Shown here: positions 1 through 7,830 of the stretch, one piece after another
How positions within the stretch are numbered: the stretch's first letter is position 1
Layout: every line of letters starts with the position of its first letter
Assembly: GCA_910575705.1 (NCBI GenBank)
Contig: CAJTFG010000001.1
Location: 619,216 to 683,215 of the forward strand
Source: Erysipelotrichales bacterium
GTDB taxonomy: Bacteria; Bacillota_I; Bacilli_A; Erysipelotrichales; Erysipelotrichaceae
Length of the DNA: 64,000 nt
Direction: 5' to 3'
Translations under genes and position numbers: made by a program
The notes under the pieces: generated by a model
What the model saw: only the letters and a program-made list of their open reading frames with translations
Told to the model about the DNA's origin: nothing
Database searches by the model: none

Positions 1-462
1 GAAAAAGCAGGAAATCAAGTTACAGAATTCTTCCTTGGAGAAATGAATATCAATGGCTGCAAAGGATGTTTCGGCGGCGGTAAAGATTATAATAGCCCTT
101 GTGTGCAGAAGGATGATATGGAAATAATTTATCCGGTTTATCGTGAAGCGGATATTGTAATTCTTGCATCACCTTTATATTATTGGACGATTAGCGGGCA
201 ATTAAAAACTGCATTCGACAGGCTGTTTGCTGTTGCGGAATGTGATCCTAATTATCGAAATCCTAAAAAGGATATGGCTTTGATTATGGCAGCAGAAGGG
301 TATGGTTTTGAAGAAAGTGAATATTGGTATGACCGCCTTGAACGGCACCTTGGATGGAAAAACATAGGAAAGGTTCTTTGCGGTGGAGTTATGAATATTG
401 GTGATATTTCAAAAAACGAAAAATTGAATGAAGCATATCAGCTCGGTGTGTCCATTCAATAA
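1..462 (+). CDS. Flavodoxin-like / iron-sulfur flavoprotein family reductase, 5' end cut by window
   Basis: The reading frame is open from base 1 and ends at the TAA at 460-462, so the N-terminus lies outside the window. The visible part has the features of NADPH-dependent FMN reductase / flavodoxin-fold proteins: a GCKGC cysteine pair, then a CVQKDDM segment, the flavin-binding stretch SPLYYW, and a typical amphipathic C-terminal helix. Such proteins bind FMN in the cytosol and reduce quinones or other small acceptors; the substrate here cannot be told. It is followed within 10 bp by a decayed small gene typical of conjugative elements, so it may have been next to, or part of, an integrated element. 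Confidence 0.75.
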   Translation, partial: EKAGNQVTEFFLGEMNINGCKGCFGGGKDYNSPCVQKDDMEIIYPVYREADIVILASPLYYWTISGQLKTAFDRLFAVAECDPNYRNPKKDMALIMAAEGYGFEESEYWYDRLERHLGWKNIGKVLCGGVMNIGDISKNEKLNEAYQLGVSIQ

Positions 463-471
463 AATCTGAAA

Positions 472-663
472 ATGAACAAAGATACTTTTTGGCTGTTATG
501 TTCTGCTTGCAACGGGAAAACACGTGACAGAATAAGAAAAGATACAGTTTTGAAATATTATCCTCTTTACTGACCAAAGTTTAAGAAGAAAACACTGATT
601 GAAGGAAAAAATTTATATACGGCAGTCATCATAGAGCCAGACACATAGATGCGGAGCCAATGA
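472..663 (+). pseudogene. Decayed cysteine-rich KTR-type small protein gene
   Basis: Starting at the ATG at 472, a 63-codon frame reads MNKDTFWLLCSACNGKTR, followed by an arginine/lysine-rich part and an IIEPDT motif. This matches my memory of the cysteine-rich KTR family, short zinc-ribbon proteins that often sit at the edges of Tn916/Tn1549-like elements. The frame is broken by TGA at 571-573, where the family has a Cys codon, and by TAG at 646-648, where Gln is usual. A second expected Cys is Phe (TTT). Two stops plus loss of both cysteines of the second pair indicate a pseudogene. Confidence 0.55.
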
Positions 664-1011
664 ACAAGTGGGCAATCATCACAGTTCGTTGGTTCTGTTT
701 TATTTCATAAGGATTTAAGGCGAACGCCCACCGTATAAAAAGCGGTGTTTTGGTGGGCTGCTTGCCATGTCTAAAAGGAATTAACAGACACTCTCCGACC
801 TGTTTTGAAGTTTAGGGAGATTTTTAATATTCTTTTTCGGGCGGTTATGTATTTGTTTATACAAAATAATGTTTATCTGTACATAGTATATTGAGGATTG
901 GCGGGAAGTCATCTAAAAAATCCCTGCCCATGCAATACTGCTTCTCACTCATTCTTTATATATGATATCTCTTTATATGTTCTCTAATGGAATTATACAG
1001 ATATAAAAGGT
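664..1011. other. Non-coding stretch, probable scar of a conjugative element
   Basis: No gene is seen. There is an inverted repeat with arms GCCCACC (726-732) and GGTGGGC (752-758), and a possible terminator-like hairpin, CTCTCC (791-796) with GGGAGA (815-820) followed by a T run. Together with the decayed KTR gene this resembles the non-coding tail of conjugative transposons; that link is inference from memory. The stretch ends where the first cassette hairpin begins. Confidence 0.35.
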
Positions 1012-1335
1012 CCTCTGTATTTTATATAGAACTATGATGCTTACCTCAGTTATCTAATATGTACAGAGCCGGACGCTGAAGTCGTGTTACCCATGCTAGG
1101 TTTCCAGTGTTAGCAGGATAAGAAAGAACATAACCGGAACTCCCCATATTCCATGCTCCGCTTTGATTGCCCACATTTGTTGATGCAATAGGTGTAGACA
1201 TCCATATTTCTTCAAAAGGCACATTGTGTGTGATCTTCCACTCTGTAGCCGATACTTCACTTCCTGTACAAGAGAGCGGACCATCTTCACATAAGGATGG
1301 GGTTGGAATAATGTTGCTATATATAGAAATCGTGC
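1012..1335 (-). repeat. Cassette A1
   Basis: TIS motif (agaaatcgtgc on the plus strand) at 1325-1335, QRPAL motif at 1064-1078, hairpin from 1012. The minus-strand frame is open from Thr-Ile-Ser through QRPAL and ends YILDN-stop at 1046-1048. The body contains a Cys pair (LCEDGPLSCTG) and a central IWMSTPI motif similar to FWTASPI in A2. It has no start codon of its own in this frame. Confidence 0.8.
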
Positions 1336-1545
1336 TATAGCTGATCCAAGTACTTGGGTATTGATGACGCTATATCCTACCTTTTTTCTATATCATAACA
1401 GAAAACATAGATAGTATCCTTAACAATATATGAAAACTATTATATAGGAAGATCGAATATATCGTTTGATTAAATCTTGTATATAAAATAATCCTATATA
1501 AAAACATTGCAAACTACTGCATACCAAATACGTAATATTCTTTTC

Positions 1546-1845
1546 CCTCTGTATCTTATATACAACTATGATATATACCATAGTTTCCTAACATTTACAG
1601 AGCCGGACGCTGAAGAAAGGCTGTTTCCCCAACGATATAGTGACTTGTACCTCCCATATCTGCAACACCTTGATAGCTGACCATGTAGGTCACGTTCGGT
1701 AAAGATCTATTAATGGGAGATGCCGTCCAGAAACGCTCCCAAGTGTAGTCTGGGAATGTACGGTTCCAAGCAAAAGCACGATCTCTGGAACCCTTGTCCT
1801 GAGAAGATGGCAGTATGACAATGCCGTGATGAACAGAAATCGTGC
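1546..1845 (-). repeat. Cassette A2
   Basis: TIS motif 1835-1845, QRPAL 1598-1612, hairpin from 1546 with inner palindrome around AACTATGATA. The frame is open from TISVHHGIVILP to ETAFLQRPAL and stops immediately after Leu (1595-1597). Central motif FWTASPI. The linker above begins ccccaaagtgaccgaa, shared with B5. Confidence 0.8.
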
Positions 1846-1969
1846 CCCCAAAGTGACCGAACCTACCTTAGAAACGAACTCCAATCCTCACCGCTTTAAA
1901 CGAATCCCAGTCCAAGTTTTAAACAAAGTTCCCCTTATGCATAAAATTCTATCTTTTTTTCTACTTTTT

Positions 1970-2229
1970 CCTCTGTATGTTATTTGAACTATAATACCTA
2001 TCATAGTTATCCTAAATCATCAGAGCCGGACGCTGATAGCGAGGAGAGATAGCGCCAGGGAAACCACTGGTGCCATCGGGATGCACTGCAAAGATCTGAT
2101 TGTGTATATTGTCTGCAGGGGAAGAAGAAACTATTTCAAATTCGAAATCATTTCCTTTATAGGAGCCAAAACCTATTGATAGAACAGCCCCATTTTTAGG
2201 AACTACCAAACTTTTTACAGAAATCGTGC
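1970..2229 (-). repeat. Cassette A3
   Basis: TIS 2219-2229, QRPAL 2021-2035, hairpin from 1970 with inner arms AACTATAATA and TATCATAGTT, a near-perfect palindrome around CC. The open frame TISVKSLVVPKNG to SPRYQRPALMI stops at 2012-2014. This is the only unit where the frame also extends upstream through the linker to an ATG (2284), with no clear ribosome site; the extension is probably accidental because the same linker sequence recurs elsewhere. Confidence 0.8.
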
Positions 2230-2370
2230 GCACCTTATAATGGAATCCCAGTCCAATGGTTTTAGACAAGATCCTCCTATGCATAAAATTCCATCCATTA
2301 TTTCATTTTAACCTACCTCTGAAATAACGATAACAGAATTTATGAGAATATGCAGGTAAAAAAGAAAGAT

Positions 2371-2677
2371 CCTCTGTATGCTATATGAAATTATAATGCT
2401 TACTATAATTATTTATTATACCTACTATGGAATATATACAGAGCCGGACGCTGAGGATCTTCCGAATAATAAGAGTCCTGACAGTTCCAAGTAGTACCGA
2501 GATTGCCAATAGAGTAACAATGTTCGCCCATACTAGGAGAGGAAAGAGAGACAACACCATTACGAGTGAACGACAATCCTGTTACAGGATAATAGAAAGT
2601 CCTATCAAAGCTTCCCGTTGTTCCTTTGTTGCAGTCGCCTATAATAGGGACAATAAAATGCCCGGCAGAAATCGTGC
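2371..2677 (-). repeat. Cassette A4
   Basis: TIS 2667-2677, QRPAL 2439-2453, hairpin region from 2371, longer than in other units by an AT-rich insertion. The frame is open from TISAGHFIVPIIGDC to EDPQRPAL and stops at 2409-2411. The body is clearly related to A5: VTGLSFTRNGVVSLSSPS here versus LTGLSFSRNTVAALSSPS there. Three cysteines. Confidence 0.8.
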
Positions 2678-2698
2678 CCTCATTTTTCTTTTACCTTT

Positions 2699-2989
2699 CC
2701 TCTGTATCTTATATCGAATCATAATACTTATTATAATTATCGAATATGTACAGAGCCGGACGCTGCGGATCTTGCGTCCATCGAGCCTGTTCACAATCCC
2801 ATGAACTTCCGTCATTCATTAAGTTAAAGCATAACTTTCCAGAACTGGGAGAAGAAAGAGCAGCGACCGTATTTCTAGAAAATGATAAACCTGTTAAGGA
2901 ATAGAAGAAATGAGCATCTATGTTCCCCGGTGAGATCGTACTGCAATTACTTAACTTAACAGCAATAGAATGGGATACAGAAATCGTGC
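2699..2989 (-). repeat. Cassette A5
   Basis: TIS 2979-2989, QRPAL 2751-2765, hairpin from 2699. The frame is open from TISVSHSIAVKLSNC to TQDPQRPAL and continues YIFDNYNKYYDSI before TAA at 2709-2711. This hairpin-encoded tail resembles those of B2, B4, B5 and D2. Confidence 0.8.
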
Positions 2990-3031
2990 ATCTATAGAAA
3001 AGACCCCTATTTCTACCTATCTTTGTTAATC

Positions 3032-3116
3032 AAAAAGATGCACGATAAACTGTATGTTGTAAAGTGCTACATTTCTTCTTTACAAGATACCGCTTATTGT
3101 CATGCATCTTTTTTTA
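3032..3116. terminator. Long hairpin between array A and the DUF1846 gene
   Basis: AAAAAGATGCAcga at 3032-3045 pairs with tcatGCATCTTTTTTT at 3100-3116. On the minus strand this lies at the end of the DUF1846 gene and ends in a T run, so it can act as its terminator; it is near symmetric and may work both ways. Confidence 0.55.
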
Positions 3117-4598
3117 TTTATGGTAAAGCTTTTTTGTCTGATACTGCGGCTCGCATGTCAGATTGATCTTCAGTTTACGGAATGTATTGGCGTCTACCTG
3201 TGATAAGATGACAGAACTGTGCGCTTCACAGTCTTTTAATTTTTCCAACTGCTGCAATGCCAGATGAGAAACCGGATTCGTCGTTGCGGCAATTGCCAGA
3301 GCGATTAAAACTTCATCGGTATGTAAGCGAGGGTTGTGATTTCCCAAGCTGTTTACTTTCAGTCTTTGGATCGGTTCAATGATATTCGGTGAAATCAACG
3401 GAATATCATCATGGATATGTCCTAATGTTTTCAAAGCGTTTAACAATGCGGCAGAGCTGGCGCCTAATAAAGAAGATGTTTTACCTGTGACAATGGTACC
3501 GTCCGGTAATTCAATCGCCAATGCCGGAGCATTGGTCTCCTCCGCTTTGGAAATGGCAGCCTTTACGCAGACTCTGCATTCCGCCGATACATTGGCTTGT
3601 GCCATGATCACCTCTAGTTTTTCAATAACGGATGCATCTGCCGTTCCTTTTTTCTCATCGACTTTAGCCTGATAAAACCGACGGATGATTTCGTCTTGAG
3701 AAGCACAGATCGCCGCTTCGTCGTTTATAATACAGTTTCCGGCCATGTTTACCCCCATATCGGTAGGTGACTTATATGGACTTTTTCCTAAAAGGCGCTC
3801 AAAGATCGCGTTCAGAACAGGGAAGATCTCTACATCGCGATTATAGTTAACCGTTGTTTCGCCATACGCTTCCAGATGGAAGGGATCAATCATATTGATA
3901 TCGTTCAAATCAGCTGTGGCTGCTTCATATGCGAGATTGACCGGATGCTTTAAAGGGAGATTCCAGATCGGAAACGTTTCAAATTTCGCATATCCGGCTT
4001 TGATGCCGCGCTTATGATCATGATATAGCTGTGACAGACAAGTTGCCATTTTTCCGGAACCAGGACCGGGTGCTGTTACGACTACCAGTGGACGGGAAGT
4101 TTCGATATATTCATTTTTACCATAGCCTTCATCGGATACGATTAACGGTACATTGTTTGGATATCCTTTGATGACATAATGTAAATATACGTGGATACCC
4201 AAATTTTCCAAGAGTTTTTTGAAAGCGTCCGCGGCTGTCTGATTTTCATATTGAGAAATAACAACGCTTCCGACATATAAACCGCAATCGCGGAAAGCAT
4301 CGATCAAGCGCAGAACATCTACATCATAAGTAATGCCCAGATCGCTGCGCATCTTGCTTTTTTCAATATCTTGGGCACTGATGACGATTACCATTTCTGC
4401 CTGATCTTTCAGTTCCAGAAGCATTTTCAGTTTGCTGTCCGGCTGAAATCCGGGAAGTACACGGGAAGCATGATAGTCATCGAACAGTTTTCCTCCGAAC
4501 TCTAAATACAATCGGCTTCCAAAATGAGAGATACGCTCCAATATGTGTTCCGATTGCATTTTTAAATATTTATCATTGTCAAAAGCTATGTTCTTCAT
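3114..4598 (-). CDS. DUF1846 family protein
   Basis: A 494-residue cytosolic protein recognised as DUF1846 (UPF0371), usually about 500 residues, so full length. A P-loop-like glycine-rich motif APGPGSGKMATC is at about residues 175-186, and a C-terminal domain carries LPDGTIVTGKTSSLLGAS. The family function is not established; members are widespread in anaerobic Bacillota and structures show a nucleotide-binding-like N-terminal fold. The start is supported by AAAGGAGAT just upstream on the minus strand. It is monocistronic, with an AT-rich upstream region and a hairpin downstream. Confidence 0.9.
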   Translation of the reverse strand: MKNIAFDNDKYLKMQSEHILERISHFGSRLYLEFGGKLFDDYHASRVLPGFQPDSKLKMLLELKDQAEMVIVISAQDIEKSKMRSDLGITYDVDVLRLIDAFRDCGLYVGSVVISQYENQTAADAFKKLLENLGIHVYLHYVIKGYPNNVPLIVSDEGYGKNEYIETSRPLVVVTAPGPGSGKMATCLSQLYHDHKRGIKAGYAKFETFPIWNLPLKHPVNLAYEAATADLNDINMIDPFHLEAYGETTVNYNRDVEIFPVLNAIFERLLGKSPYKSPTDMGVNMAGNCIINDEAAICASQDEIIRRFYQAKVDEKKGTADASVIEKLEVIMAQANVSAECRVCVKAAISKAEETNAPALAIELPDGTIVTGKTSSLLGASSAALLNALKTLGHIHDDIPLISPNIIEPIQRLKVNSLGNHNPRLHTDEVLIALAIAATTNPVSHLALQQLEKLKDCEAHSSVILSQVDANTFRKLKINLTCEPQYQTKKLYHK

Positions 4599-4744
4599 GT
4601 TCTATCTCCTTTTACCGTTCTTAATTATAACAAAATAAATATATATTTACTAATGGATTGAACAGTTTCTTTGAAAAATTTTTGTTTTATGCATACAGGA
4701 AATATTGTGGACCGGCGATGAAAAAATGCACCGTTGCTATTGAC

Positions 4745-5038
4745 AGGAATATAATGACGTTGTAAAGTTTAAAAAACAAACTGATGACAGAGAGATAAAA
4801 CGGATTACGCACTGATAGAGAGCTGGGGAGGCTGGAAACCCGGTAGGGATGCGGATCTGACAAATGGACTCTGGAAGGCAACGTGAACGATAAAATATCT
4901 AGTAGCTGCGACGTCTGCCCACGTTATCGGGCTAGAAATGTGTTAGCATTTTGAAAGAGAGGGTATTTTATAATACCAAATCAGGTGGTACCGCAGATAA
5001 CAGCATCTGTCCTGAAGCAGGACGATGCTGTTTTTTTG
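4745..5038 (+). promoter_or_regulatory. T-box leader with tryptophan (UGG) specifier
   Basis: A full T-box architecture is visible: a long stem I region (about 4780-4900) with GAGAGCTGGGGAGGCTGG, a specifier-loop context AAATGGACTC in which the codon is TGG at 4865-4867, and the T-box proper AGGTGGTACCGC at 4983-4994. An intrinsic terminator follows directly. In this class uncharged tRNA pairs with the specifier and with the T-box bulge to stabilise the antiterminator, switching on the genes downstream when the amino acid is scarce. The TGG assignment agrees with the tryptophan-transporter type of operon that follows. A TTGACA at 4740-4745 may be the -35 element, but no good -10 sits at the right distance. 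Confidence 0.85.
5000..5037 (+). terminator. T-box intrinsic terminator
   Basis: CAGCATC at 5001-5007 pairs with GATGCTG at 5024-5030, with an extra internal stem CCTG/CAGG around a short loop, then seven Ts. Its 5' side overlaps what would pair in the antiterminator next to the T-box at 4983-4994. Confidence 0.85.
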
Positions 5039-5056
5039 TTATAGGAGGTGATCGCT

Positions 5057-5101
5057 TTGGACATGAGTGATTGGGATTGGCAGGTAAAGATAAGGTTATA
5101 G
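5057..5101 (+). CDS. Putative tryptophan-containing leader peptide
   Basis: A 14-residue frame, TTG at 5057 (or ATG at 5063) to TAG at 5099-5101, reads MDMSDWDWQVKIRL. It is preceded by an almost complete Shine-Dalgarno, AGGAGGTGATC, at 5043-5053, far stronger than chance would give. It holds two TGG codons in a row of three, and its stop codon abuts the ribosome site (AAAGGAG) of the next gene. This is the same layout as the B. subtilis rtpA leader, where a T-box is followed by a short Trp peptide whose completion blocks the downstream ribosome site. Function here is inference from layout. Confidence 0.6.
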   Translation: MDMSDWDWQVKIRL

Positions 5102-5117
5102 AAAGGAGCGATACAAT

Positions 5118-6083
5118 ATGAAAAAAATAATAGTGATGATAGGTATTGGTTTTCTGTTATTGACAGGATGTACGAAAAAAGAAGAAGGAAAACAGACGAT
5201 CGGTGTTGTGCAGATCGTGGAACATACTTCCCTGAATACGATACGAGATAGTTTTTTGGATGAGATGAACGTGTTGGGATATGATGAGGACTGTTTTGAA
5301 TTACAGAGTGCCGGTGGAGATGAGAGCACGTTGAATACGATTGTGCAGAAGTTCGTCAGCGATGATAAAGATTGTATTGTCGCGATCGCGACATCGTCTG
5401 CGCAAGTAGCGGCGAAATATGAGGATCAGCTGCCGGTCGTATTTTCCGCTGTCAGTGATCCGATCGGTGCCGGTCTTTTAAAAGATCCGAATGCTCCCGA
5501 ACGGAATATTACCGGTACAAGCGATGAGGTTCAGGTGGATCAGATCCTTGATTTGGCATTGCAGATCCAGCCGGATATGAAAACGATCGGTGTGTTGTAC
5601 AGCAGTTCGGAAGCAAATTCTGCCGTTTATGTGCAGCAGCTGGAAAAGCTTTGCGAAGAAAAGGGATTAAAGCTAGTGAAGCGTTCTATCACTGCTGTTT
5701 CTGATCTGCAAAGTGCGATGCAAAGCCTGTCAGCGGATGTAGAAGCGATATTTGTACCGAATGATAATACGATCGCCAGCAGTATGCCAATCCTCGTGAA
5801 GATAGCGAAAGAAAAAAAGATTCCGGTGTATGCCGGCGCAGATTCCATGGTACAGGATGGGGCGTTTGCGACCGTCGGTATCGATTATGAGGAATTAGGA
5901 AGAGAAACGGCACGTATGGTCGATCAGGTGCTGAAAGGAAAAGAGATTCGTGGCATTCCGGTCAAGGTTTTCAAAGATGATTTGAATATTTATATGAATA
6001 AGGATCGGCTTATCGAATTGGATATTACATTACCGAAGAGCATCACCGATAATGAGCGGCTGCACATGGTTGGAGAAAAATGA
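5118..6083 (+). CDS. trpX: ABC transporter substrate-binding lipoprotein, TrpX type
   Basis: 321 residues. The N-terminus is a lipoprotein signal with lipobox LLTGC (Cys about residue 18), so the mature protein is anchored outside the membrane. The rest matches the ABC_sub_bind family (PF04392): IGVVQIVEHTSLN, then FSAVSDPIGAGLL and a late GIDYEELGRETA motif. In streptococci these proteins belong to TrpXYZ systems behind Trp T-boxes, and the T-box here also specifies Trp, so tryptophan (or a precursor) is the likely ligand. Start set by AAAGGAG at 5102-5108. It overlaps the permease gene by 4 bp. Confidence 0.85.
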   Translation: MKKIIVMIGIGFLLLTGCTKKEEGKQTIGVVQIVEHTSLNTIRDSFLDEMNVLGYDEDCFELQSAGGDESTLNTIVQKFVSDDKDCIVAIATSSAQVAAKYEDQLPVVFSAVSDPIGAGLLKDPNAPERNITGTSDEVQVDQILDLALQIQPDMKTIGVLYSSSEANSAVYVQQLEKLCEEKGLKLVKRSITAVSDLQSAMQSLSADVEAIFVPNDNTIASSMPILVKIAKEKKIPVYAGADSMVQDGAFATVGIDYEELGRETARMVDQVLKGKEIRGIPVKVFKDDLNIYMNKDRLIELDITLPKSITDNERLHMVGEK

Positions 6084-6940
6084 TGACGGCGCTGTTAGGG
6101 GCATGTGAATTGGGATTGTTGATGGCAGTGATGTCACTTGGCGTATTTCTTTCTTTTCGCATTTTGAACGTCCCGGATTTGACGATCGACGGCAGTTTTA
6201 CGACAGGCTGTGCTGTTTCTGCCGTATGTTCCGGTATGCAGATGCATGCATTTGGATTAGGGATGGCCGTTCTTTGCGGTGCATTGGCAGGCTTGATAAC
6301 CGGGATCCTTCAAACAAAGGGAAAGATCCAGCCGATATTGGCAGGTATTTTGACTATGACGGGACTGTATTCGATCAATTTGCGTATTATGGGGTCTAAG
6401 CCAAACCTCTTTTTGGAGAATACGCTGTTTCTGCAGATAAAGGAACTGTTTCCTTCTTCCTATAGCGAATTGATTCTGATCCTTGTTTTTCTGCTTGTCG
6501 TGATCGGTATTTTGGTTTTGTTTTTTACGACGCAGCTGGGATTGGCTCTGCGGGCGACCGGAGATAATGAGGCCATGGTAAAAGCCAGCAGTATCAATTC
6601 GGATGCGATGATCATACTGGGGCTTTCTTTGGCGAATGCGATCGTTGCCTTCAGCGGTGCGCTGTTTGTCCAATATCAGGGATTCAGCGATATCAATTCC
6701 GGCACCGGGATGATGGTGATCGGGTTGGCATCCGTTATCGTAGGAGAGGTATTTCTTACATCACGCCGTCTGCCGGTCCGTTTTTTAAGTGTTGTATGCG
6801 GCGCTTTGCTGTATCGTTTCATTTTGACATTTGCTTTGCAGCTGGGATTGGAGGCTAACGATATGAAGTTACTATCAGCCGTGCTGGTCATCGCTGCCAT
6901 ATCGTTTCCGCATATGTTAAGGAGGCGTTATCATGCTTAG
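6080..6940 (+). CDS. trpY: ABC transporter permease, TrpY type
   Basis: 286 residues with about eight hydrophobic segments. It resembles the branched-chain-type permease fold that partners PF04392 binding proteins: SLGVFLSFRILNVPDLTIDG near the start, GLALRATGDNEAMVKASSI in the cytoplasmic loop before the last segments. It would form the membrane channel for the lipoprotein encoded upstream. The start overlaps the previous stop (ATGA) and the end overlaps the ATPase gene by 8 bp, indicating translational coupling. Confidence 0.85.
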   Translation: MMTALLGACELGLLMAVMSLGVFLSFRILNVPDLTIDGSFTTGCAVSAVCSGMQMHAFGLGMAVLCGALAGLITGILQTKGKIQPILAGILTMTGLYSINLRIMGSKPNLFLENTLFLQIKELFPSSYSELILILVFLLVVIGILVLFFTTQLGLALRATGDNEAMVKASSINSDAMIILGLSLANAIVAFSGALFVQYQGFSDINSGTGMMVIGLASVIVGEVFLTSRRLPVRFLSVVCGALLYRFILTFALQLGLEANDMKLLSAVLVIAAISFPHMLRRRYHA

Positions 6941-7691
6941 AATGGAGAATGCCCATGTTGTCTTTCATCCCCAGACAGATAACGAAAGAGTGGCTTTACA
7001 TGATGTGGATCTGCATTTGAAAAAGGATGATTTCCTTTGCATCGTCGGTGGCAATGGCGCCGGTAAGACGACGTTGATGAATGTGATCAGCGGTACCATA
7101 AAGGCGCAGCATGGAACTTTATTTTTGGAAGATGAAGATATCACAAATATGGCGGAGCATCGTCGTTGTGCGATGATCGGACGGATATTTCAGGATCCTT
7201 TGAAGGGAACTGCGCCGCATTTGACAGTGTTGGAAAATCTTTCTTTAGCTTATGGAAGAGGGAGGCGTTCTTACTTTCAAAAGGCGGTTCATAAACAGGA
7301 TATCGCATATTTTAAAGAACGTCTGGCGGCTTTGGGGCTGGGTCTGGAAGATCGGCTTGACAATGAGGTGGGATTGCTTTCCGGAGGGCAGCGACAAGCC
7401 CTTACGCTGATCATGGCAACGCTGATTCCGCCGAAGCTGTTGCTTTTGGATGAGCATACGGCAGCGCTAGATCCGAAAACGGCAGAACGCATCATGCAGG
7501 AAACGGAGCGTATCATCTCCGCCTATCATATTCCTGCCATGATGATTACCCATAATCTTTCACAGGCATTGCGTTATGGAAATCGTCTGCTGGTCATGAA
7601 AGACGGCAGCATCATCAAAGATATGGGGCAGCAGGAAAAAGAACGGCTTACCATAGCGGAACTGATGCACGATTATGAGATTTTTTCATGA
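6933..7691 (+). CDS. trpZ: ABC transporter ATP-binding protein, TrpZ type
   Basis: 252 residues, a complete ABC ATPase: Walker A GGNGAGKTTL (about residues 38-47), Q-loop RIFQDP, signature LLSGGQRQAL (about 150-159), Walker B LLLLDEHTAALDP, and the switch His in MITHNLSQAL. It energises uptake through the membrane partner just upstream, with which its gene overlaps. It is the last gene of the T-box-controlled operon. Confidence 0.88.
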   Translation: MLRMENAHVVFHPQTDNERVALHDVDLHLKKDDFLCIVGGNGAGKTTLMNVISGTIKAQHGTLFLEDEDITNMAEHRRCAMIGRIFQDPLKGTAPHLTVLENLSLAYGRGRRSYFQKAVHKQDIAYFKERLAALGLGLEDRLDNEVGLLSGGQRQALTLIMATLIPPKLLLLDEHTAALDPKTAERIMQETERIISAYHIPAMMITHNLSQALRYGNRLLVMKDGSIIKDMGQQEKERLTIAELMHDYEIFS

Positions 7692-7830
7692 ACGGTGCGC
7701 TTTTCTAAAATTTCGTTGTTTTGGTAGAAATGCCTTACTAAATGTTTTATAATATATCTGCTGATAGCAGTGAACTTATAATCACAAAACCTGCTCTTCT
7801 GGATACAATGGAATGTTGGAAGGAGAATAT

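Larger units (their letters stand above)
1012..2989 (-). other. Cassette array A (five silent 3'-end cassettes)
   Basis: Five units in head-to-tail order on the minus strand fill the space between the element scar and the DUF1846 gene. Each unit, read on the minus strand, runs from GCACGATTTCT to a conserved CAGCGTCCGGCTCTG and then into a 56-73-nt imperfect hairpin. Linkers between units range from 21 bp (A4/A5) to about 210 bp (A1/A2). The A1 linker begins with ctatagctgatccaag, which recurs beside cassettes in arrays B and D. No promoter, start codon or recombinase gene was recognised inside. Confidence 0.8.

Noticed and set aside
1096..1290. Minus-strand reading frame with an ATG inside cassette A1 (and similar at 1690-1884, 12275-12475)
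   Set aside because: These are in a different frame from the TIS-to-QRPAL frame that is open in all 17 units, and lack ribosome sites.
2012..2284. Cassette A3 as a complete small protein gene starting at an ATG in the linker
   Set aside because: No clear ribosome site or signal sequence, and the linker sequence containing the ATG recurs elsewhere out of frame with its cassette.
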